Origin: Talpa occidentalis
Taxonomy: Eukaryota > Chordata > Mammalia > Eulipotyphla > Talpidae
Length of the DNA stretch: 64,000 nt
Assembly (NCBI RefSeq): GCF_014898055.3
Contig: NW_023601322.1
Span: 71,824,740 to 71,888,739 of the forward strand
Reading direction: 5' to 3'
Below are positions 10,441 through 22,289 of this stretch, piece by piece. The notes under the pieces are model-generated. The model worked only from the letters and a program-made list of their open reading frames with translations. It was not told where the DNA came from and searched no databases. The position numbers and the translations under genes were made by a program. Position 1 is the stretch's first letter, and each line of letters opens with the position of its first letter.

Positions 10441-10800
10441 CCTCTCTGGAAAATCATCAAAGTGATTATCAGTCTTTCTGGGAAGCTTTGACGGTGGTTC
10501 AACCAAAGAGAGATAGGTTTGTTTGATTCCGTCTTTCACCTTATTCTAGCCATTATTTTCCCTGAAGGAAGGAAACCACAATTCTGCAGGCAGACAGCAC
10601 TGGGTTGGTGTGTGTGTGTGTGTTGGGGGGGGGGTAACAGTGTGGGGAGAAGTTCAAGTATCAGTGATTGGACCCAATAAAGTGACCAAGAGAATCCACT
10701 GTCTTGCTTTCATTTCCACCACAGTGCATTCTCTGAAACAGCAATTTCCCAAATTAAACAATATACTCCCAAATAATCTATTGTTTGAAGAGGGTGTGAA
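10441..10800. other. Intergenic with (TG)n and G-run
   Basis: A short (TG)n tract followed by a G-run at about 10606-10633. Otherwise unique sequence. Confidence 0.6.
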
Positions 10801-12398
10801 AAAACAAATTTGAAAATATTTTTAAGTGAATTAAAATAAAGACACACAAATTAGAAAATGTGGGATGCTGCTAAAATGGTACTTAATATGATATTTATAG
10901 CATTAATTGTTTACATTAGAAAATAAGAGATATTTGGAATTAATAAAGTGTCTTATTAAAAAATAGAAAAGAAGATAAAATTTTACTCCAAATCAGCACA
11001 AAATGTCTTACTAAGGAAAAGAGCAAATCTCATTGGAATTAGAAATTGAAAGCAATAGACAAAATTCAGAGTCAAAGCAGGTTTTAAGAAATAACCTACA
11101 AAGTTTATAAACTTCTAACCAAATGAATCAATAAAACAGAAGACATAAATCACCAATCAAGACTGAAAAGAAGGAACATTGTTAAAGATCATAGAGACAT
11201 TACAAAGATAACAGAATATTGTAAACAGCTTTATGCCAATACGTTTGATTACTCAGAGGAAACTAATAAGTTATTTAAAAGATACAAACTCAAAAACTTA
11301 ATCAAAGAGAACTAGGTAAACGGAATAATCATATATATTAGAAGTTAAATATGGGGTTAAGTGTTTCTGGAAAGAAATCTCCAGATCCAGATGACTTCAC
11401 TTAAAGTATTCAGGCAAACACTTGAGGGTAAAATAGTATTAATTCTATAGAAGTTCATCCACTAAAAAAAAAGAAAAAAGGAGAAAAACACATCTCAATT
11501 CATTTTATGATGTCAGCACTACCCTGATGTAAAAACAAGACAAAGCATTACAAGTAAAATAAGCAATAGACCATATTCCTTATGATTAACATGCATGTAA
11601 AAATCCTCAACAAAACATTAGCAAGTTGAATCAATCAGTATATAAGAAATGGTAAACATAAAATTAGTGGGTATTATTCCAAGAATACATATTTGGCTCA
11701 ACATTTGAAATTTATCAATGTAATTTATACCAATCAATAGACAATAAGAGAAAAACCATACAATTATTATATTGATGCAGAAAAATCATTTCAAAAAATT
11801 CAATGCCAATTTAATAATAAAATCTCTCAGTAACTAGGAATAGTTAATCTGATACAAAGCATTTATGAAAAACCTCCAGTTCATATTCCACTTAATGTAG
11901 AAAGATGAAATGTTTTCCCCCATAATCAAGAAAAAGACAGTGAAATCAGTTTTACCATTCTATGAAACATTGTGCTAAAAATCCTAGCCTATAGAATAAA
12001 AAAAGAAAAAGATTTGAAAAGAAGTAAAGCTATCTTTATTTACAGACATTATCATCTATACCTACAATCAAAAAAAACAAGAACAAAGTTGGAGGATATA
12101 GGTTAACTGATTTCAAAACAACATATATGTGAAAGGATGGACTCAGATTAATGAAACCAAAAAAATAATCCCAAAATAAACTCACATATACATGGTCAAT
12201 TGATTTTAGACAAAGGTAATTCAATGGAGAAAGGTTAGGTGCCAATAAGTAGTGGAAAATTAGATATGCAACTGACCCATACTCCACACCATACACAAAA
12301 ATTAACTTTAAATGTAAAACCTATAGAAGGAAACATAGGGTGAAATCATATGACCTTGGATTGGGCAGAAATTTCTTAAATTCAAAAAGCATGAATCA

Positions 12399-12695
12399 GG
12401 GCCTCCCTGGTGGCGCAGCGGTTGAGCACTGGGTTGCAAAGCTGCCCACAGCCTCTGCAGCACCGGTTTGATCCCCAGCCGCCAGCGAGGGTCCCAAATG
12501 GTGTGCAGACCAATCCTGCTGCCCACTGCTCCCCTCAGCAGTGTACCTCATCAGTCTGCTTGTTCTACTCTTCACTCTGGCTCTGGTGAATTCTCACACT
12601 CTCCCGCACCTCTGACTGTACCCAGTGCTTGTATAAATAAATAAATAAATCTTTTTTAAAAAGAAAAAAAAAAGAGAAAGAAAACTCTTCTATTA
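12399..12695 (+). mobile_element. tRNA-derived SINE, subfamily A
   Basis: Starts GGGCCTCCCTGGTGGCGCAG; the Pol III box A lies in this start and box B is GGTTTGATCCC. Middle CCCCTCAGCAGTGTA; tail CCCAGTGCTTGTATAAATAAATAAATAAATC plus T-run and A-rich end. GCATGAAT occurs just before the element and again at about 12702, a likely target duplication. Inserted in old LINE-1 DNA. Confidence 0.93.
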
Positions 12696-12927
12696 AAAAA
12701 ATGCATGAATTGTAAAATATCAATTTAAAATTACATTTTATCAACAATCAAACCTTCTACTCTTCAAAAGACACTGTAAAGTATTGCAAAGATAAAACAT
12801 AGACTGGGAAAAGAATTTCTTGCAGAGCTGGTATCCAGAATAAACAAAGAACTCTCACAATTCAATAATAAGAAAACAAACAACCCAATTTTAAAAATGG
12901 CCCAAAAAAGAAATCAGACACTCCTGG

Positions 12928-13201
12928 GGTCTGCATCCCTGGTGGTGCAGGGGTTAAAGACACAGTGCTATCAAACTATCTCCAGCCACTGCAGCAGGAG
13001 TTAGATCCCTGGTTGACCAGGGAACTAACCCACATGGTGCAGCAGACTTCTCCTGACTTGCCTGCTGCTCCCCTCAGCAGTGTATTTCAGTAGATCTACC
13101 TGTTCTGCTTCCCAGTTTCTTTGGTGAATCCTCTCACCCCCGCACCTCTGACTTACACCCCAATTCTTCTACGCATAAATAAATAAATCTTTTTAAAAAA
13201 A
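12928..13201 (+). mobile_element. tRNA-derived SINE, subfamily B
   Basis: Same family, more diverged: TGCATCCCTGGTGGTGCAGGGGTTAA start, CTCAGCAGTGTATTTCAG middle, and a CAATTCTTCTACGCATAAATAAATAAATC tail. The TACGCATAA before the tail marks it as the B type. Confidence 0.9.
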
Positions 13202-14505
13202 TTGATAAGGTTTTCAAAAGAGCACATAAAACAATGTTCAGTACAATTAGTCATTAAGGGAATGCAAGTTAAATGCATTCATATTTCTAAATGCAATGAG
13301 ATAGCCTAACACCATAATTCTTGGAATGGCTTAAATAAAACAGCTGACAATACCACGTGCTGCCTACGATGTAGAGCAACTCAGACCTTACACATTCCTG
13401 GAGGGAGTGCAAAAGAATACAGCCACCTTGGAACACACAGCAAAAATGTCAGAGGAAAAAAATCCCTGAGAGGAGTGCTGACCCAGCAGAGCTACAGATC
13501 ATGATTTAAGGGGAGTTCAAGGTAACAGTTCTGATAATTCTCATAGAACTAAAAAAAAAAAAAAATCAGAGGATATAAAACAACAGAATAAAGATAAAGA
13601 AAATATGAGGCAGCTACAATTGGAAACAATGGAGCTAAGAAGCACTTCAGCTGATTTTAAAAATACAATTGAGACAACCAGAAGCAATGGAGAACATTAA
13701 TGAGTTTAAAAACACAATGTTGGAGAATGCATAAACAGAACAATGTAAAGAAAAAAGAATTAAAACTGAAAATAGTATAAGAGCCCTTTGGGACAACTTA
13801 CAGAAAAATCCACATCATGGGGTTCCTAGGAAGAAAACACAAGAGAAAAACATAGAAAATTTATTTAAATAAGTAATTACTGAAAACCATCTCAATGGAA
13901 ATGAGCCAGACATTGTGATACAAGAAGCCAAAATAGGTCCAAAAAAATAATACCAGATAGACACACACTAATACACATTATAATAAAGCTGTTGAAAACC
14001 AACAACAACAGAGTAGTAAAAACAAAAATAAAAAAAGGATAACCTATAAGGGAATACCAACCATACTTTCAGCAGACTTCCCAGTAGAAATATTAAAGTT
14101 ACAAGGGACTGGAAGAAGAAAAAGACTTCCAGCAAGGAATCCTTTACCCAGCACAATTAACACTCAGACAGAAGAAAGAGTGAGGAGGTTCACTGAAAAG
14201 TAAAAAATATAAGAACTTATCGACACCAAGTTGCACATGAAAGAAGTCCAACAGGTGTCATTATAGAGCAGCAGGACACTGAATATTGAGGCAACAGACA
14301 CCTAAACCACTTAACATGGAGGGAAGTACCAATGTGGCCCATCAGAACCAGTCAGACCAGACTGTCCAAAGGGTCACACAAATATCTCATCATATACTAA
14401 ACTCAGTATTATTTCTGATAAAACTCTTCCAATTAAGAAAGATAATAAGACGTAGAGATAGACATTATATTATGAGTAAGGGTCTAAACCAAGAAGAAGA
14501 AATAA

Positions 14506-14552
14506 CATATATATATATATATATATAATCAACATATATATATATATATATA
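14506..14552. repeat. (AT)n microsatellite, two tracts
   Basis: (AT)n tracts at 14506-14527 and 14533-14552 separated by AATCAAC, and the same AATCAAC follows the second tract, so a unit of about 27 bases appears duplicated. Confidence 0.85.
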
Positions 14553-14591
14553 ATCAACAAGACAAAAAAGTAAATAAGGAAACAATAACCT

Positions 14592-14862
14592 TTTTTAAAA
14601 AAATTTATGTATTTATGCATACAAGTGCTGGAGTACAGGCCAGAGATGCAGCGGGTGAGAGGATTCACCAGAGACAAAGTGGGGATAAGAACAGGCAGAC
14701 TGACTGAAATACACTGCTGAGGGGAGCAGCGGGCAAGTCAGGAGAGGTCTGCTGTGCCATGTGGGTTTCTCCCTGGCTGGCTGTGGGATCGAACTTGTGC
14801 TGCAGAGGCTGCGGACAGCTTCATAGTTTGCATCTTAACCCCTTGCACCACCAGGGAGGCCC
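14592..14862 (-). mobile_element. tRNA-derived SINE, subfamily B
   Basis: Reverse copy: T/A tail at left, CACCACCAGGGAGGCCC at right. AGGAAACAATAACCTT flanks both ends, a clean target-site duplication in LINE-1 DNA. Confidence 0.95.
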
Positions 14863-15550
14863 AGGAAACAATAACCTTAAATGATAAACTAGATCTAACA
14901 GACATCTACAGAACATTCCACCTATGATGACCAAAACCAAACAAAGATAGCAGAAGAAAAGAAAATTGCAAGTAAATCTCTCTGATGAATATTGATGCAA
15001 AATTTTTCAACAAGATACTAGCAAATGCAATTCAACAATATACACAAGGGTTATATGCCATGATCAAGTGAGATTTAGCCCAAGGATGCAAGGATTGTTT
15101 AATATATGAAAATCACTTAATATAATATCAACAAAAGCAAAACAACTACATTTCTAGGTATTGAACTAAGAGAAATGAAATCATGTTTATACAAAGGCCT
15201 CCATGCAAATGTTTATATTAATTTTATTCTACAAAACTAGAAACTAATTTTATTCTACAAAAACTAGAAAGGATCCAAATGCCCATCAATAGGAAAATGA
15301 ATAAAGAAATTATTGTATACCCAACTAAAGGCAGTTAATTAATACATGCAAAAACATAAATTTATCTCAAAGGCATAATGCTAAGGCACATGCAAAAAAA
15401 AGCCATACTCAAAAAAGGCTAAATATTGTATGATTCAATTGATATGACATCTGGAAAAAAATGAGACTTTAGGTATAGAAATCAGATTTGTGATTTTCAG
15501 GGTTGGGTGAGGGGAAGTAGAAAGGAATTAGAAAGGAAGAAGTAGAAAGA

Positions 15551-15822
15551 CAGGCCTCCCTGGTGGCACAAGGGGTTAAGCACTGCACTGTGAAGCAATC
15601 CACAGCCTCTGCAGCACGAGTTCAATCCCTGGCTGGCCAGGGAGAAACACACATGGCAAGTCAAACCTCTCCTGAGTCTCCTGCTGCTCCCCTCAGCAGT
15701 GTATTTCAGTCAGTCTGCCTGTTCTGTTTCCCACTCTATCTCTGGTGCATCCTCTCACCCCCCTGTATCTCTGGCCTGTACCCCAGCTCTTGTATGCATA
15801 ATAAAACAATCTTTAAAAAAAA
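15551..15822 (+). mobile_element. tRNA-derived SINE, subfamily B
   Basis: GGCCTCCCTGGTGGCACAAG start, GTTCAATCCC box B, tail CCAGCTCTTGTATGCATAATAAAACAATC. AAGAAGTAGAAAGA flanks both ends as the target-site duplication. Confidence 0.95.
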
Positions 15823-15985
15823 GAAGTAGAAAGAAATTATATAGAAAGGAATAAGGGGAAACTTTGGAATGATGGAAACATTCTATATCCTGATTGTGAT
15901 GGTTGTTACACAATTTGTTAATATACAATTGTACATCTTCAAAAGGTAAATTGTTTTATGTAAATCATACCCCAATATGCCTGAT

Positions 15986-17044
15986 TTAAAACATAAACAG
16001 TGATCATGGACTGGGTGGTTCTCCTCCCCATTCTCTTCTTCCTTCCTGTAACTGTCATGCAAGCCAGCTTCATTCATGAGGACAATGACAATATCCCCGC
16101 CATTGCCACTAAAAGGTTTTCCAGCACCATTCCTTGATGAGAAAAGTACAGATAATGAGAGGATATATTAAGTAAAATTTATAGCAATTTGAGTAATAAT
16201 ATCTTATAATAGCATGTAATATTATATTTTGTATGTAATCATAAAATACTTTGACTATGTTTTGTGTATCTTTGGGATTTTCCCTCCTTCACTTTTTCAG
16301 TAAGATAGCAGATACATTTTTATTATTTTTAACAAAAATTTTGGTCTGAAATGTACCAAAAACAAAAAGAAAAAATGGATCCTTCATCACATATATCTTG
16401 AGAAATGCTGCTCTGGGAAACAGTGGAGCAACTTGAAGAACCCTGCATCCCTGAATGTCTACATGAAGCAAAGCTAGATACCTGGCCACTTGGAATGTTC
16501 CCTCACACTGCTGCATAAATGAGAAATAAACTTTGTTCTCTAAGCCATAGAATCACGTGTCTCTGTTACAGAAGCCGAATCTTACCCCATCTGGGATCAC
16601 CACAAGGGCCTGCTATCTGCTAACACTGAACTGATGTTTCAGCTGCAGGAGGAGCTAGAAGCAAGCTCTATCCAGAAAGAACACAGGCTCAAAACATATG
16701 AGTAAGGTAAGCACTACCCTTCATACCATAGAGAGTTCCCACAAAAGAGAGGAGGTAAGAACTACAGTTCTGCAGGGTACAAGCAGTCTGACAGCAAAGT
16801 TGGTGTATGGAGCCATGCCAACTGCCTGCAAGTCCCCAGCAGAGCTTGGCTTTCCCTTGCTGGCTGTGGGAGAAGCATGACTTCCTACAGCGAATATAGC
16901 TTAAACTACTATAGGAGTCCCTGGGAGGTGGCCCTGGGGCCTCCCTCCTATGGGGCCAACTGGGAATGGGTGCTTCTGGCTATTATTGAGGATCATCAGT
17001 CACCGTAACTCACCTATCCAGTTGCACCAATTCCAATTCCTAAT
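15986..17044. other. Intergenic, no gene seen
   Basis: Mostly unclassified. The stretch 16410-16590 ends in AAATAAACTTTGTTCTCTAAGCC and CTCTGTTACAG, which resembles an old LTR 3' end, but the family is not resolved. The short frame at 16698-16880 has no recognisable content. Confidence 0.4.
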
Positions 17045-17215
17045 AGTCAACCCCCTTTTTGCCTCAGTCTCTTGATCTGTAAAATGGGGGATGATAGTAC
17101 CTATCTATATCAGAGGATTTTTTAAGGTTTCAAGGAGAAGTAATTCATGTAAAGAACTAGTACTGTGCCTAGCTCATTAAAAGAACTTGATAAATGTTAG
17201 CTATTGACTGGTTTA
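17045..17215 (-). mobile_element. MIR SINE
   Basis: Reverse MIR core: GCCTCAGTCTCTTGATCTGTAAAATGGGGGATGATAGTACC, then TGTGCCTAGCTCATTAAAAG. Confidence 0.8.
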
Positions 17216-17479
17216 GCTGCAAGCCAATTACCCTTTGTAATGAGATGATCTTTCTTTGGTCACCAGATGGTCCCTACAGTGCTTAAATGCTATAGGCCTC
17301 AGATACAAACCTGACTAGTGTAACTTGAGTCTAATGCAGCGATTTGAGTTTATGGGCCAATGCTATACTTCAAATGTAAAACTGTGATGAGAAGGGATAT
17401 TAAATTATACCTAGTGATAGTTTGGTTGAAGCCCAGACACAAATCTCACTGCCTTTAAGAACTCTTCATATTAAGCAGA

Positions 17480-17660
17480 CATACATGAGTACAGTGCCTT
17501 CCAGGTTACAAAGCAATTTCACATCCATCATCTGATATTAGCCTCACAATGCCCACTGAAGTAGAAGGGATTATTGTATCTATAGCACAGATGAGGCAAG
17601 AGGCTCAGAGGTTAAGTGGTTCACCCAAGGTCACGGGGTTAATGAGAGGAGAAGGTGGGG
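17480..17660 (+). mobile_element. MIR SINE
   Basis: ATTAGCCTCACAATGCCCAC, GATGAGGCAAGAGGCTCAGAGGTTAAGTGG and CCCAAGGTCACGGG in MIR order. Confidence 0.75.
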
Positions 17661-17894
17661 CTCAGAGTCGCATCTGGTTCCAGGCCCATTTCTTTTTCTC
17701 AGATACTTTTCTGCCTCTCCAGGCTCACCTGACACAGAGCACACCTCCACTGCACAATCATTTATGCAGTATGATTTTTAACCAAGCAAAAGATTAATGA
17801 TAATGAATATATAAATAGATTGAACCATATAAAACTGCTGATTTGAACTTCAGAAATGATGATTTCGTAAGGTTCAACCTAGTAACGCTTATTT

Positions 17895-18080
17895 GGATAC
17901 TTCCCAGGGGTTAGGCCCCAAACTAAGCACTTGACAATTGCATTGGCTGATCTAATCATAATAATCCTATTATCTCCATTTTGGAGATGAGGAAACTGAA
18001 GCCAACGTTGCAAAACTAGTAAGTGATGGTGTGGGATTTCTATCTAACTGAGCCCCAAGCACAAGCACTACTGTTGTACT
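17895..18080 (+). mobile_element. MIR SINE
   Basis: AACTAAGCACTTGACAATTGCATT, CTATTATCTCCATTTTGGAGATGAGGAAACTGAAG, then GTGTGGGATTTC. It ends just before the left arm of the inverted repeat. Confidence 0.75.
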
Positions 18081-18126
18081 GCCCTATGATTTATTTCCCC
18101 AGAAGGAAGACACAAGTTTTCAATGA

Positions 18127-18233
18127 CAGAAACCATGTCTTAATTGACAACACAGTGTTGAATGCAATATTCATTCATTCAGCAAATCTGAGGTCTTACT
18201 ACTCTTATTGTGAGGTGATTCTCCTTAAGTCTC
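18127..18233 (+). repeat. Left arm of a 107-bp inverted repeat
   Basis: Its reverse complement is found at 19308-19414 with about five mismatches over 107 bases and no gaps (about 95% identity by eye). Inside is TTCATTCATTCAGCAAAT, which resembles the 3' end of L2 elements on the minus strand, so each arm may hold part of an old repeat. The two arms are far more alike than two independent L2 copies should be. Confidence 0.85.
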
Positions 18234-18850
18234 AAACATTCCTATATATCTTGTAAGTACAGGCACTGATGGCTCTTTGTTTTCAAAGATGTGTGTCAAA
18301 CTGCCTTGGAAGTTAGAGATAGTGTATCCCTCCCAGACTTGTGGTCCAATATGAAAGAGCCAGGGACCCAAAGCTCAGGGTTCCTTTCCCATAACTCAGA
18401 GAATATGTAGATGTCCTCTGTCCCTCTTTGTATCACTCTAGGGAAATCATTGCTTGAAAAGTCATCACAAAGATGCCAACATGCTGGTTACTGCTATTGC
18501 TTGTGAATAATAAATTATTCTTTACCCTGATGGCAGTCTTGTATCTTCCACCAGCAGGCTAACTTATCAACTGGCAAGTGAGATACAGTCTCAGACTCAG
18601 GGTCCTGCTGGTGCTATACAAGTACTGGGCAATGAATGAATGCACTTAATAAGCACTCCTGTGTACAGGGCATTGTGTCTTCAACATCCTAATTGTGTCT
18701 CTGAAGGAGACATGGCTGTCAACCTCAGACAGATAAGGAAACACTCATGAGAGTGAGTGTGGTGCCCCCCTACTGACCACTGATATGAAAACTAACCACG
18801 GAGAACCAGTATTTTTAAAGAACTATGTCTGCTCCCAGTTTCCGGAATTC
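18234..18850. other. Inverted-repeat spacer, first part
   Basis: Unique sequence with no gene or recognised repeat. Confidence 0.5.
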
Positions 18851-18924
18851 TATAGTGTCTATGTAGACACTATAAGTGTCTACACTATAAGTACTATAAG
18901 TACTTACTTTGTAAGTACTTATAG
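18851..18924. repeat. Two perfect short palindromes (cruciform-prone)
   Basis: 18851-18861 pairs perfectly with 18864-18874 (11-bp arms, 2-base loop; TATAGTGTCTA). 18894-18906 pairs perfectly with 18912-18924 (13-bp arms, 5-base loop; CTATAAGTACTTA). The stretch between repeats parts of both, e.g. GTGTCTACACTATAAGTACT. AT-rich; lies inside the spacer of the larger inverted repeat. Confidence 0.9.
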
Positions 18925-18944
18925 AGCAAAGGATCCATTCACCT

Positions 18945-19090
18945 ATTCAACAAATATTTACTGAGTGCCTACTACGTGCCTCTGTTTTAGAATCTGGGAG
19001 AATGAGACAGACAGAATCCCTGATGTCATGAGTTTATCAACTAGGAAGAGAGACAGTCAACACACAAAAAAATCAGATAATGATAAAAAG
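18945..19090 (+). repeat. Ancient interspersed repeat (L2/MIR age)
   Basis: TATTCAACAAATATTTACTGAGTGCCTACTACGTGCC followed by GAATGAGACAGACAGAATCCCTGATGTCATGAG matches the common ancient mammalian repeat also seen at 6230, 52455 and 60000. Family not resolved. Confidence 0.6.
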
Positions 19091-19307
19091 CTCTTCCATG
19101 ACTTAAAGAGGAAAACTGTAAAGATTGAATGAAAACCACTTTAGAAGTGGTGGACAGGGATAGACCTGGGAACGGGGACCTCTATGCTTTTGCTCAGGCC
19201 AGGGGGATGAGCACTCAAGCAGAGGGAGTGAAATGGGGTGTTCAAAGGACAGTGAGAAGGACAGCATGGACTCCGCAGAACTGGCAGGTGGTAGAGGCAA
19301 TGACAGA

Positions 19308-19414
19308 GAGACTTAAGGAGAATCGCCTCACAATAAGAGCAGTAAGCCCTCAGATTTGCTGAATGAATGAATATTGCATGCAACACTGTGTTGTCAAATA
19401 AGACATGGTTTCTG
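19308..19414 (-). repeat. Right arm of the 107-bp inverted repeat
   Basis: Reverse complement of 18127-18233 with about five substitutions. The homology stops sharply at both ends. Confidence 0.85.
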
Positions 19415-20519
19415 CATATGGGCCTTTATAAAATGACAAGGGTGTTTCCTGAAAAATGACAGCGAACCCTTTTAACACTTTTGAACACTTTTAACCAGAA
19501 CCCATCATATAGGGTAGCAAGATTGCCACACTGCAGATGTTATATCCTCCACCCAGAACTCTGTCATCTGCAAGGTGCAGAAAAAAGAAAAAAAAAAAAA
19601 AAACACAACCAAAAAAAAAACAAAAAACTTAGGTAACACGAATCTCCAGAGAATGGATATTTAACAAACTGAACATGTCACGGGGTTTTTCTATTTAGTT
19701 TTGTTTTTTAAAGACTAGAGCTCTGTGATACGCAGCTGAATTCAACAGACACGGGTTCATATAGAAAACCCTCTCCTGTTTGAATAACAAAAGTAGGAGT
19801 CTCCCTGATTACTGGCTACACACTGACATGTGAGGGGCAGAGGTAGAACTTGCAGGTGCGTGTGGAGCCTGGAATTTTGAAAGGAAGCATAAGGGGTGGG
19901 GCTGGAAAACTGGGGAGCCCTCAAAAATATCATAGTGCCTCCCTGGACCACTTTACCTAACGTAGCTAAAGGAAATATTTTTTTAAAAGAAAAACTCAAA
20001 GGCTAAATAAATATGCAATTCATCTGTTTATAACAACCACATCTACAAAAAACTTCTAAATACTCAAGCCCAAGCTAACAGCTCAGTAAAATAGAGCTGA
20101 ATAGTATTATCTAAGAAGAATGGTTATTGAAACTATATAAGCACATAAAACTTGAATAAAATGACAGGTAGAAATAGATTGTAAACTTTTACATGCACAA
20201 TGATCAAAATGGAGCAAAGGACTAGATGAGCCAAGTGCAAAAATTAAGATTGGTGGGGTTAGAGACATCAACAATAGTTCAGAAGTGGTGAGAGGGTGAA
20301 GTGCCAGATTTATAAAGACATTTACTGAATTAAAACATTATAAATAAAAGATCTTTCCTGATTTCAAAACTGGAATATAAATCCAAAGGAAAACATGTTT
20401 TCCAGAACCAGTAATACCTAAAATAGCAGAAATATCTCCATCTAGAAGCCCCTTACAAGTGATTCACTTGCAAAGATATGCCAAGAGTTATTGGAAATAA
20501 AACTACACACCATTAGCCC
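19415..20519. other. Intergenic, no gene seen
   Basis: Contains an A-rich simple tract at about 19583-19627. Otherwise no assignable element. Confidence 0.5.
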
Positions 20520-21145
20520 TTGAATGTCCTTAGGCATTTATAGCTTTCTCTCTGCTACGGGCAGCAGTTTTAATAAGTCGCCCTGTCCAGATTCCCCTAA
20601 TGATACGCTTTCTACATAAAAAAGGGTTTGTGAAACCTAATTCCTCTGACAGAAGCAAGCTCAGGTCTCTGAAGCAGCGAAGATTTCAGATTTCCGCTGG
20701 GTTTCCTTGCACCTGCCCTTGCGAGGCATGAGGTTTTGTGTGCAGAAGCCTCCAGGGGTTGAAATTTAGCCCTGTCCATGTAGCAGGAAGGTCAGCCGAA
20801 GTCACTGGGTCCCAAGACACTGGACTTCAATCTCCGACCAAAAACAAAACATCAAAACACTTCCATTCACCGGGACGTGCTTAGCAGCGCGCTGGCATTT
20901 ACAAATGTAACGCAGCACCGAGCAGCTCTGAGAAGGGGCTCTGCTTAGAAAGTCGATTGTTCTTCAGAGATCTGACAACCTCTATCAGATCTGTGTCAGC
21001 CGGGCTCCAGCAAACACTCCAGAGAAAGCCAGTCTCCTCCAGGCCGAGCCCTGGCTGCCACCTGATACCTGAATGAGAAGCAGAGCCAGCAAAATCCAAA
21101 CTCCTTTCGGGACTTCTGTTTGTGTAGGAGACGGTTTTGACTTTC
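20520..21145. promoter_or_regulatory. Candidate conserved non-coding element
   Basis: A repeat-free block with retained CpGs in an otherwise CpG-poor neighbourhood. Sites seen: CCTAATGATACG near 20596, CACCTG E-box near 20711, GTCGATTGTTCTT SOX-like near 20951, and two copies of an AGATCTGA/CAGATCTG phrase near 20968 and 20985. No open frame of note. The regulatory role is inferred from composition only. Confidence 0.35.
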
Positions 21146-21344
21146 TTAAAAAACACTAATGTAGAGGAAAATTAATTTTCAATCAGCTTTTGAAGACTGC
21201 TATAATATACCCACTAATTGAATGGCAACATTTTATCAGGAAGAAAACCTTTGCTCTATTTGCCTATGTTGTTCTTAAGTGCTTGTCTTTCTGGGCAGTC
21301 CCCTTACTTTATATTATTATAATCTGTTACAATAAGGATAAATG
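21146..21344. other. Intergenic, AT-rich
   Basis: AT-rich stretch with TTAATTTTCAATCA and CCACTAATTGAATGG homeodomain-like cores; it may be the edge of the preceding candidate element. Confidence 0.35.
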
Positions 21345-21545
21345 CAGTAGCAGCCACTGCTAACTGGACATTTACTGTGTGCCAAGCAGTGTGCTCCTTA
21401 GGCCTCTCAACAAACAGGGAGACATCATTACCCTCACTTTGCAGAAATGTCACAGAGGCTCAAAGAGTTCAAGGGGTTTGCTCAAGATGACCTGGCTGGC
21501 AACGCATGGAAGAGCTTGGTTGAAGCCAGGTTCTCAACTGTTCTG
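21345..21545 (+). mobile_element. MIR SINE
   Basis: TTACTGTGTGCCAAGCAGTGTGCTCC, CACTTTGCAGAAATGTCACAGAGGCTCAAAGAG and CTCAAGATGACC in MIR order. Confidence 0.75.
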
Positions 21546-21901
21546 GATTCTACTGCAGATTCCCACATTTCACTGTGGGTGTATACATAGGTGATGACAG
21601 TCCTTGAACCAGGTAAAAAAAAAACTTCCCTCCAGTCATACAAAAACACAATTTAATTCAGAAAACACTGATCCGATGCCCCCCACGTCTGGGGCTCTAA
21701 CACAACCCTCACCACTGGGTGCCCACAGAATAAGGAACCACTTGAGTAACACTAGCCCAAGGCAGGGCAAATGGCTTAGTAGTGATATTAACCAGCACGA
21801 CAAGGAGCTAGGAGAGGGGTCAAGTTAATACCAAGTGCAGCATCAGGTGAAGGTTTCAAGGCAGAGCATCCCACCTGAGACTTTAAAGACATCAGTGTAC
21901 C

Positions 21902-22189
21902 GGGGCCTCGCTGGTGGTTCAAGAGGTTAAGACGCAACCTATGAAGCTGTCCGCAGCCTCTGCAGCATGAGTTCAATCCCCAGCAGGCCAGGGAGCTACC
22001 CACATGGTACAGCAGACCTCTCCTGACTCGCCTGCAGCTCCCCTCAGCAGCGTATTTCAGTCAGTCTGCCTGTTCTGCTCCCCACTCTGTCTCTGGTGAA
22101 TCCTCTCACCCCCTGCATCTCTGGCCTGTACCCCAGCTCTTGTATGCATAAATAAATAAATAACTCTTTTTTTTTTTTTAAAAAAAAAA
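21902..22189 (+). mobile_element. tRNA-derived SINE, subfamily B
   Basis: GGGGCCTCGCTGGTGGTTCAAG start, GTTCAATCCCC box B, tail CCAGCTCTTGTATGCATAAATAAATAAATAAC followed by T-run and A-run. Flanked by AGACATCAGTGTAC and AGATGTCAGTGCAGTGTAC, a diverged target-site duplication. Confidence 0.94.
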
Positions 22190-22289
22190 GATGTCAGTGC
22201 AGTGTACCGTACTGTATAGTATCAGTGTCCTTTTGGAAAGGAAGGTGCTGGGATTACTTTAGAGAATTTAGAAACACAGAGAAACAAAG

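Larger units (their letters stand above)
10801..15985 (+). mobile_element. Old LINE-1 DNA, interrupted by four SINEs
   Basis: A-rich + strand text with decayed L1 ORF2 phrases: AACTTCTAACCAAATGAATC near 11110, ACAAGACAAAGCATTACAAG near 11535, TTGATGCAGAAAAATCATTTC near 11770, CTTCAAAAGACACTGTAAAG near 12760, AGCTGGTATCCAGAATAAAC near 12825, GCAAATGCAATTCAACAATA near 15023, and a 3' end with CTGATTGTGATGGTTGTTACAC near 15889. The stretch 13445-14200 matches a different part of an L1 or HAL1-type unit, so at least two insertions are joined. SINEs lie at 12399, 12928, 14592 and 15551. No open frame survives. Confidence 0.75.
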
